A stretch of DNA of 64,000 bases from Methylopila turkensis (GTDB taxonomy: Bacteria > Pseudomonadota > Alphaproteobacteria > Rhizobiales > Methylopilaceae): positions 310,001-374,000 of the forward strand of contig NZ_BSFL01000003.1 in NCBI RefSeq assembly GCF_027922325.1, in the 5' to 3' direction. The translations under genes were made by a program, and so were the position numbers. The notes below the pieces were generated by a model. It made no database searches. It worked only from the letters and a program-made list of their open reading frames with translations, and was not told where the DNA came from. Shown piece after piece: positions 58,277 to 64,000 of this stretch. Each line of letters begins with the position of its first letter. Positions within the stretch are counted from its first letter, which is position 1.

Positions 58277-60439
58277 TCAAACCCGGACCTTCACATAGGC
58301 GCCCGGCGCGTCGTCGATCGCGGGGTAGGGGCCTTCGCCCGGAACGCGCGCCGGCACGGCGGTGGCGTCGGACGCGGCGAGCCAGGCGCGCCAGTCCGGC
58401 CACCACGAGCCGGGACGCTCCTCCGCCTTCGCGAACCAGTCCTCGAACGCGCCCGCGGGCTCCTCGCCCACCCAGTGCTGGTACTTCATCTTGGCCGGTG
58501 GGTTCACCACGCCCGCGATGTGGCCGGAGCCGGCGAGCACGAAGCGCACCGGGCCGCCGAACATGGTCGCGCCGAGGAAGGCCGAGCGGGCCGGGGCGAT
58601 GTGGTCTTCCCGGGTCGCGAGCTCATAGACCGGAACCTTCACCTTGCCGAGGTCAAGGACCTCGCCCGCGATCTCCATGCGGCCCTGCGCCAGGTCGTTG
58701 TTGAGGTAACAGCCGCGCAGGTAGAACGAGTGGTTCGCAGCCGGCATCCGGGTGGTGTCGGAGTTCCAGTACAAGAGGTCGAACGGGAAGGGCGCCTTGC
58801 CCTTCATGTAGTTGTTGACGACGTAGGGCCAGATCAGGTCGTTCGAGCGCAGCATGTTGAACGCGTTCGCCATGCTGGAGCCTTCGAGGAAGCCGAAGGC
58901 CGCCATCTTCGCCTCCACCGCGGCCACCTGCGCCTCGTCCACGAACACCTTCAGGTCGCCGGCGTGGGTGAAGTCCACCTGCGTGGTGAGAAAGGTGGCG
59001 CTCGCGATGCGCTGGTCGTCACGCGCCGCCATGTAGGCCAGCGTCACCGCGAGCAGCGTGCCGCCGACGCAGTAGCCGACGGCGTCGACCTGCTCGGCGC
59101 CGGTCGCCGCGCGCGCGACGTCGACCGCGGTCATCACGCCGTCGCGCATGTAGTCGTCGAAGCTCTTGGCGGCGTGGCGGGCGTCGGGGTTCACCCACGA
59201 CACGCAGAACACCGTCAGTCCCTGGTCGACGCACCACTTGATGAAGCTCTTCTCGGGCGTCAGGTCGAGAATGTAGAACTTGTTGATCCACGGCGGCACG
59301 ATCAGCACCGGCCGCGTGCGCGTCATCGCCGTCGTCGGCGCGTATTGGATCAGCTCCATCAGCTCGTTGCGGAAAATGACTTTGCCCGGCGTGGTGGCGA
59401 GGTTGCGGCCGACCTCGAAATTGGCGTTGTCGGTCTGCCGGATGCGCAGATCGCCGTTTCCGGCCGCGATGTCCTCGGCGAGCATCTGCATGCCGCGGAC
59501 AAGGTTCTCGCCCTTCTGGGCGAAGGTCTCGCGCAGCAGCTCCGGGTTGGTCGGCACGAAGTTCGACGGCGACACCGCGTTCGCGATCTGCCGCACGTAG
59601 AAGGCCGCCTTCTGGCGTGTGTGGGGGTCGAGCTCATGCGCCTCGTCCACCATGCGTTCGGCCCAGCGGGCGGAGTGGAGATAGGCCTGCTTCAGGAAGT
59701 CGAAGAAAGGGTTCTGCGACCATTCCGGATCCCTGAAGCGCGCGTCCTTGGGGTCGGGCGCCGCGGTGGGCGGCGCCTGTTCGCCGGAGAAGCGCCGCAG
59801 CGTTCCGGTCCACAGGTCGAGGAAGCCGGTGGTGAAGGCCTTCTGCGCCTCGACGGTGCGCGACGGGTCGGCCATCCAGCGCTCGGCGACCTGGCCGATG
59901 GTCTTCACCACGTCGACGATCTCGTCGGTCGCCGCGAACGGGCGCTCGCCGCTCTCGCGCGGGCGCATGTAGGCGGACATCGCCCGCCCACCCTCTTCGT
60001 AGAGCCGCGCCATGTTGGCCGCGAACGTCTCGACGTCGGCGGTGAGGAACGGGTTCGCGTCGGGCGCTTCCGCTCCGCCGGCGGAGGACGACGACCGTGG
60101 CGCCTGGGCCGGCCGCGGCTCCGCCGCCTGAGCGGTCTTCGGAGCACGCCGTTTCGGCTTCGGGGCCTTCGCGGGATCCCGGGCGGTTTCGCGCGCGGGG
60201 GCGGATTTCGCGGGTCGGGCGCCTTGCGTCTTCGGCTTTGCGGCGGCCGGCCGCCGGGTTCCGGACGCCGCGGCGGGCTTCGGCGCGGCCTCGTCCGGCG
60301 CGCGGGGCTCGGCCGGGGGCGGCGGCGCCTCGGCCTTGCTCGTCCTCATGGTCTGCGGTTGCCGTCCGGGCTTCGAGGCCTTCGCGCGCCGCGCCGGCGC
60401 AGCGGGAGCCGTCGAGCGCTCGACCGCGTTCCGAGCCAT
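58277..60439 (-). CDS. phaC: Class I poly(3-hydroxyalkanoate) synthase with a long basic N-terminal tail
   Basis: The 720-residue enzyme polymerises hydroxyacyl-CoA into storage polyester. The lipase-like box GYCVGG holds the catalytic cysteine (C456), with the Asp in TREDHIAP and His in GSGHIAG. The N-terminal PhaC domain ([25 protein letters not shown]) is complete. The first 125 or so residues are a Lys/Ala/Pro/Arg-rich tail absent from typical class I enzymes (about 590-600 residues). GGGAGG 10 bases upstream supports the ATG at 60437-60439. It stands alone, without phaA, phaB or a phasin nearby. Confidence 0.95.
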   Translation of the reverse strand: MARNAVERSTAPAAPARRAKASKPGRQPQTMRTSKAEAPPPPAEPRAPDEAAPKPAAASGTRRPAAAKPKTQGARPAKSAPARETARDPAKAPKPKRRAPKTAQAAEPRPAQAPRSSSSAGGAEAPDANPFLTADVETFAANMARLYEEGGRAMSAYMRPRESGERPFAATDEIVDVVKTIGQVAERWMADPSRTVEAQKAFTTGFLDLWTGTLRRFSGEQAPPTAAPDPKDARFRDPEWSQNPFFDFLKQAYLHSARWAERMVDEAHELDPHTRQKAAFYVRQIANAVSPSNFVPTNPELLRETFAQKGENLVRGMQMLAEDIAAGNGDLRIRQTDNANFEVGRNLATTPGKVIFRNELMELIQYAPTTAMTRTRPVLIVPPWINKFYILDLTPEKSFIKWCVDQGLTVFCVSWVNPDARHAAKSFDDYMRDGVMTAVDVARAATGAEQVDAVGYCVGGTLLAVTLAYMAARDDQRIASATFLTTQVDFTHAGDLKVFVDEAQVAAVEAKMAAFGFLEGSSMANAFNMLRSNDLIWPYVVNNYMKGKAPFPFDLLYWNSDTTRMPAANHSFYLRGCYLNNDLAQGRMEIAGEVLDLGKVKVPVYELATREDHIAPARSAFLGATMFGGPVRFVLAGSGHIAGVVNPPAKMKYQHWVGEEPAGAFEDWFAKAEERPGSWWPDWRAWLAASDATAVPARVPGEGPYPAIDDAPGAYVKVRV

Positions 60440-60616
60440 AGACCCATACCCTCCCAAGGATCCCGCGGTTGCGGCGCGTCTTGCGCGCCGCTCCACGGGT
60501 TGCTTCGTAACCGCTTCCCATGACAATAGGCGCAACCCGCGCCGCGCGTCACGTGCGGCATGGGCGGTCGGCCCCCGAAATCGGGCCGGGATCGTTCCCG
60601 TGTCGAGACCCAGCCC

Positions 60617-60847
60617 ATGAGCGTTTCACGGCCCGCTTTCGCCGTCGTCCTTGTCGCCGGCTGCGGCCTGCTGCTCGGGGGCTGCGATCTCGAGAAGTAC
60701 CGCGGCACGCGGGGGCTGCCGCCGGCTCCCGACAATCTGGCCTATCCGAACGTCAACGTGACGCCGCCCCAGCGTCCCGGAACGCTGCGGACGCCCGAAG
60801 AGCAGAAAAAGCTCGAGGCGGACCTGCTGGCGCGCAAGCGCCGCTGA
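60617..60847 (+). CDS. Small predicted lipoprotein
   Basis: A 76-residue precursor with a type II signal: basic MSVSR, a hydrophobic stretch, and a lipobox LLGGC around residue 23. The mature part is short and Pro/Lys/Glu-rich ([21 protein letters not shown]) and ends in a charged helix [13 protein letters not shown]. No family is recognised. It precedes the aminotransferase-hom pair and could be envelope-associated. Confidence 0.72.
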   Translation: MSVSRPAFAVVLVAGCGLLLGGCDLEKYRGTRGLPPAPDNLAYPNVNVTPPQRPGTLRTPEEQKKLEADLLARKRR

Positions 60848-60997
60848 CAGGCCTCAGGAAGGTTCGCACCGCAGGCGCGGTCTCCGACGAATTGCCGAGA
60901 GCGGGGCCTCGCCCGCGTTTGCTCGCGATCCGGCCATACGGTATCTCGGATGATCCCTGCGCGATGGTGCGCGGGTAAGCTCCCGAATCGTGCCGCC

Positions 60998-62215
60998 ATG
61001 ACCGAATTCCATTCCGTGCGCCGTCTGCCGCCCTACGTGTTCGAACAGGTGAACCGGGTGAAGGCCGCAGCCCGGAAGGCCGGCGCCGACATCATCGACC
61101 TCGGCATGGGCAACCCGGACCTGCCGACGCCCGACCACATCAACGAGAAGCTGGTCGAGGCCGTCACCAAGCCGCGGACCAACCGCTACTCGACGTCGAA
61201 GGGCATTCCGGGGCTGCGCAAGGCCCAGGCGGCCTATTACGCCCGCCGCTTTGGCGTGACGCTGAACCCCGACACGCAGGTGGTCGCGACCCTCGGCTCC
61301 AAGGAAGGCTTCGCCAACATGGCGCAGGCCATCACAGCGCCGGGCGACGTGGTGCTGACGCCGAACCCGAGCTACCCGATCCACGCCTTCGGCTTCCTGA
61401 TGGCCGGCGGCGTCATCCGCAACGTGCCGGCGACTCCGGGACCGGAGTATTTTCACGCGCTCGAACGCGCGGTGATCCATTCGGTGCCGAAGCCGATCGC
61501 GCTCATCACCTGCTTCCCGTCGAATCCGACGGCGGAAGTGGCCGACCTCGAATTCTATAAGGACGTCGTCCGCTTCGCGAAGCAGCACGACATCTTCGTG
61601 CTTTCGGATCTCGCCTATTCCGAGATCTACTTCGACGGGAACCCGCCGCCCTCGATCCTGCAGGTGCCGGGCGCGATGGACGTGGCGGTCGAGTTCACGT
61701 CGATGTCCAAGACCTATTCGATGCCGGGCTGGCGCGTCGGCTTCGCGGTCGGCAACGAGCGGCTGCTCGCCGCGCTCGCGCGGGTGAAGTCCTACCTCGA
61801 TTACGGCGCCTACACCCCGATCCAGGTCGCGGCCTCGGCCGCGCTCAATGGGCCGGACGACTGCATCGCGGAGATGCGCGAAATCTACAAGAAGCGCCGC
61901 GACATCATGGTCGACACGTTCGGCCGCGCCGGCTTCACGGTGCCGAGCCCGAAGGCCTCGATGTTCGCCTGGGCGCCGATCCCCGAGAAGTTCCGCTCGC
62001 TCGGCAGCCTGGAGTTCTCGAAGCTGCTGGTGGAGAAGGCCCATGTGGCGGTGGCGCCGGGCATCGGCTTCGGCGAGCACGGCGACGAGTTCGTGCGCAT
62101 CGCGCTGGTCGAGAACGAGCACCGCATCCGGCAGGCGGCGCGATCGATCCGCCGCTTCCTTGAAACTGCGGACGAGACGTTGCACAACGTCGTCCCGCTC
62201 GCCGCGGCGCGCTGA
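60998..62215 (+). CDS. Class I/II PLP-dependent aminotransferase (AlaC/LL-DAP-aminotransferase-like)
   Basis: The 405-residue enzyme has the fold I aminotransferase motifs: IDLGMGNPDLPTPDHI, NRYSTSKGIPGLRKA, CFPSNPTAEVAD, LAYSEIYFDG, and the Schiff-base lysine K238 in SMSKTYSMPGWR. The late FVRIALVENEHRIRQA carries the substrate-carboxylate arginine. Similar genes immediately upstream of hom in alphaproteobacteria are annotated as LL-diaminopimelate aminotransferase or alanine transaminase AlaC; motifs alone do not choose. The ATG at 60998 starts the conserved MTEFHSVRRLPPYVF. Confidence 0.92.
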   Translation: MTEFHSVRRLPPYVFEQVNRVKAAARKAGADIIDLGMGNPDLPTPDHINEKLVEAVTKPRTNRYSTSKGIPGLRKAQAAYYARRFGVTLNPDTQVVATLGSKEGFANMAQAITAPGDVVLTPNPSYPIHAFGFLMAGGVIRNVPATPGPEYFHALERAVIHSVPKPIALITCFPSNPTAEVADLEFYKDVVRFAKQHDIFVLSDLAYSEIYFDGNPPPSILQVPGAMDVAVEFTSMSKTYSMPGWRVGFAVGNERLLAALARVKSYLDYGAYTPIQVAASAALNGPDDCIAEMREIYKKRRDIMVDTFGRAGFTVPSPKASMFAWAPIPEKFRSLGSLEFSKLLVEKAHVAVAPGIGFGEHGDEFVRIALVENEHRIRQAARSIRRFLETADETLHNVVPLAAAR

Positions 62216-62283
62216 GGGGACCGAACGTCGCGACGGTCCTCCCGCCGCGGCGTTCCTTCTCCTGAACGCATTCGGATGTCCTC

Positions 62284-63594
62284 ATGGCGGAACCTCTGAG
62301 GGTCGGCGTCGCCGGCCTTGGCACGGTCGGGTCGTCCGTCGTGCGCATTCTCGGCGCCAAGGCTGAGGAGCTCGCGGCGCGCGCCGGTCGCCCGATCGTC
62401 GTCACCGCGGTCTCGGCCCGCGAGAAGGGTCGCGACCGGAAACTCCCTCTCGACGGCGTCGCCTGGCACATGGACGCGACCCAGCTCGCGCGCTCGAATG
62501 ACGTCGACTTGGTGGTGGAGCTGATCGGGGGCGCCGAGGGCGCCGCCCGCGGCTGCGTCGAGACTGCGATCGAGTTCGGCCGCCCGGTCGTCACCGCCAA
62601 CAAGGCGCTGCTCGCCCGGCACGGCCTCGCCATCGCGACCGCCGCCGAGCAGAAGGGCGTCGCGGTCGGGTTCGAGGCGGCGGTCGCCGGAGGCATCCCG
62701 ATCGTGAAAGCCCTGCGGGAAGGTCTGTCGGCGAACAGCCTCAACCGCGTCTTCGGCATCCTGAATGGCACGTGTAACTACATCCTGACGCGCATGGAGC
62801 GCGAGAAGCTCGGTTTCGCCGAGTGCCTCGCCGACGCGCAGAAGCTCGGCTACGCCGAGGCGGACCCGACCTTCGACGTCGGCGGGTTCGACACCGCGCA
62901 CAAGCTGGCGCTGCTCGCGGCCCTCGCCTTCGGCGTCGCTCCCGATCCGGACGGCATCTATGTCGAAGGCATAACCTCGATCACGCCGTTCGATCTCGCC
63001 ATGGCCGAGGAGCTCGGCTACCGCGTGAAGCTCCTCGGCGTCGCGACCCGCACCGACTCTGGCGTCGAGCAGCGCGTGCATCCCTCGATGCTGCCGAAAG
63101 ACGCCGCGGTCGCCCGCGTCGACGGCGTCACCAACGCGGTCGAGATCGACGGCGACGTGGTCGGCGCGCTGGTGTTCGCCGGGCCCGGCGCCGGTGGCGA
63201 CGCCACCGCTTCGGCCGTGATCGCCGACATCGTCGACATCGCCCGCGGCCTTCGCATGCCGGCCTTCGGCGTGCCGGCCGCCAGCCTCGCCGCGCCGACG
63301 CGCGCGCCGATGAGCCGCCACGAGGGCGGCTATTACATCCGCCTGTCGGTCATCGACCGCCCGGGCGCCGCCGCGGCGATCGCCGCGCGCATGGCGGAGC
63401 AGGGAATCTCGCTCAAGAGCATCGTGCAGCGAGGCCGCGAGCCCGACAGCGACGCGCCGGGCGTGGATCCGGTGGCGGTCGTGCTGATCACCTACGCCAC
63501 AGCGGAGGCCGCGCTACGCGCCGCTTTGGACGCGATTGAGGCGGACGGTCACATCGACGGCGCCCCGCAGGTGATACGGATCGAGAAGCGCTGA
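62284..63594 (+). CDS. hom: Homoserine dehydrogenase
   Basis: The 436-residue enzyme reduces aspartate semialdehyde to homoserine for threonine and methionine synthesis. The NAD(P) motif is GVAGLGTVGSSV. VTANKALLARHG and EAAVAGGIPIVKALREGL are substrate-side motifs, and GILNGTCNYILTRM with AEADPTFDVGGFDTAHKLALL forms the catalytic core with its lysine and acids. A C-terminal ACT domain (YYIRLSVIDRPGAAAAIAARM) suggests feedback control by threonine. It lies 68 bases after the aminotransferase and just upstream of glpX, the usual hom-glpX order. Confidence 0.96.
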   Translation: MAEPLRVGVAGLGTVGSSVVRILGAKAEELAARAGRPIVVTAVSAREKGRDRKLPLDGVAWHMDATQLARSNDVDLVVELIGGAEGAARGCVETAIEFGRPVVTANKALLARHGLAIATAAEQKGVAVGFEAAVAGGIPIVKALREGLSANSLNRVFGILNGTCNYILTRMEREKLGFAECLADAQKLGYAEADPTFDVGGFDTAHKLALLAALAFGVAPDPDGIYVEGITSITPFDLAMAEELGYRVKLLGVATRTDSGVEQRVHPSMLPKDAAVARVDGVTNAVEIDGDVVGALVFAGPGAGGDATASAVIADIVDIARGLRMPAFGVPAASLAAPTRAPMSRHEGGYYIRLSVIDRPGAAAAIAARMAEQGISLKSIVQRGREPDSDAPGVDPVAVVLITYATAEAALRAALDAIEADGHIDGAPQVIRIEKR

Positions 63595-63772
63595 TCCGAA
63601 AGGCGCAGCCGCTTTTCGCCCGCCGCGCTTGATCGCATGGTCGGCGACATGTTCGAATCGACTGGACAAGCCGCGACGGCTCCGGTCGTTCGCATCGCGT
63701 CGCGGGCGGTTCCGATGTGTTCGGGCCGGAGGCCATGCGCGGCGGGAGCCGCGCGATTCGGGGAGCGGGGAC

Positions 63773-64000
63773 GTGGTGAAGAAGCTGGCGGCGAGAGCCG
63801 TGCATCCGTCCATCGTGGAGGACCGGCCCGACATCGACGCGGTCGACGTGATCGACCGCGCTTTGACGATCGAACTCGTGCGGGTCACGGAGCGCGCCGC
63901 CGTGGCGGCCGCGCGGCTGCGGGGGCGGGGCGACGAGCGTGCGGCGGACGAGGCCGCGGTCTCCGCCATGCGCCGCGAGCTGGACCGGCTGCCGGTCTGC
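63773..64000 (+). CDS. glpX: Fructose-1,6-bisphosphatase class II, GlpX type (N-terminal part)
   Basis: The 76 codons visible include the GlpX N-terminal signature RALTIELVRVTERAAVAAA followed by RLRGRGDERAADEAAV and MRRELDRLPV, which match class II FBPases of gluconeogenesis and the Calvin cycle. The gene is cut by the window end. The start is one of two consecutive GTG codons (63773 or 63776) preceded by GGGGAGCGGGG. Following hom is the normal alphaproteobacterial context. Confidence 0.9.
   Translation, partial: MVKKLAARAVHPSIVEDRPDIDAVDVIDRALTIELVRVTERAAVAAARLRGRGDERAADEAAVSAMRRELDRLPVC

Noticed and set aside
58262..60523. Long plus-strand frame opposite phaC
   Set aside because: Composition is a mirror of phaC codons, with no domain; it also starts inside the terminator region.

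Overview
The window is a high-GC (about 70%) alphaproteobacterial chromosome segment. Gene content and order point to the Hyphomicrobiales (Rhizobiales): the block pyrB-pyrC-plsY-dprA-topA-rnr-DUF983-NUDIX-rpmG-MFS-pleD/divK-DUF3572-dinB is a familiar one in that order, and divK, pleD, popZ, EipB, SdhE and ChrR-type proteins are alphaproteobacterial hallmarks. The genus cannot be fixed from sequence alone. Almost everything is chromosomal core; I see no prophage, CRISPR array, conjugation module or insertion sequence. The two ends cut genes: an unidentified C-terminus at the left and the N-terminus of a GlpX-type fructose-1,6-bisphosphatase at the right.

Layout. 0-4.2 kb: a leftward run of RidA, glycerophosphodiesterase, GNAT and HIT proteins, divergent from eipB. 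4.2-4.7 kb: a DUF559 endonuclease-like gene bracketed by inverted copies of a repeat. 4.7-8.2 kb: dinB and DUF3572, divergent from the cell-cycle/c-di-GMP pair divK-pleD. 8.3-21.1 kb: a long leftward housekeeping stretch (rpmG, MFS, NUDIX, DUF983, rnr, topA, dprA, plsY, pyrC, pyrB). 21.3-24.1 kb: three paralogous small secreted proteins sharing an identically spaced 23-residue C-terminal cysteine module, interrupted by an AEC transporter. 24.1-28.9 kb: ruvX, an MBL hydrolase, recG and a GPH-type transporter. 28.9-33.9 kb: a tight five-gene operon (photolyase, FAD oxidoreductase, DUF1365, cyclopropane-fatty-acid-synthase-like methyltransferase, transporter) behind a promoter matching the ECF11 (RpoE-ChrR, singlet-oxygen) consensus. 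34-34.6 kb: tRNA-Asn and tRNA-Cys. 34.7-39.8 kb: pcm, tolC, popZ, pyrG. 39.9-43.8 kb: cysK-sseA, then a ChrR-like cupin protein with lost zinc ligands coupled to an SDR, and sdhE. 44-47.5 kb: mfd. 47.5-53.8 kb: a divergent polysaccharide-export pair, a beta-propeller protein, a chemoreceptor and a YqaA protein. 53.9-57.7 kb: ssb and uvrA diverging from a perfect SOS box. 58-60.5 kb: DUF1127 and a PHA synthase with a long Lys/Ala/Pro tail. 60.6-64 kb: a lipoprotein, aminotransferase, hom and glpX.

How the genes fit together. DNA repair and stress tolerance recur (dinB, ruvX, recG, photolyase, mfd, ssb, uvrA, dprA, topA). The light/singlet-oxygen operon and the ChrR-like locus about 8 kb away are functionally suggestive of each other, but no ECF sigma gene lies in the window. 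Tight translational coupling (GTGA, ATGA or TGATG junctions) is common. The dihydroorotase next to pyrB has lost its key catalytic residues and is probably a structural partner of aspartate carbamoyltransferase. The Wzc/GumC-like protein has lost its Walker A motif.
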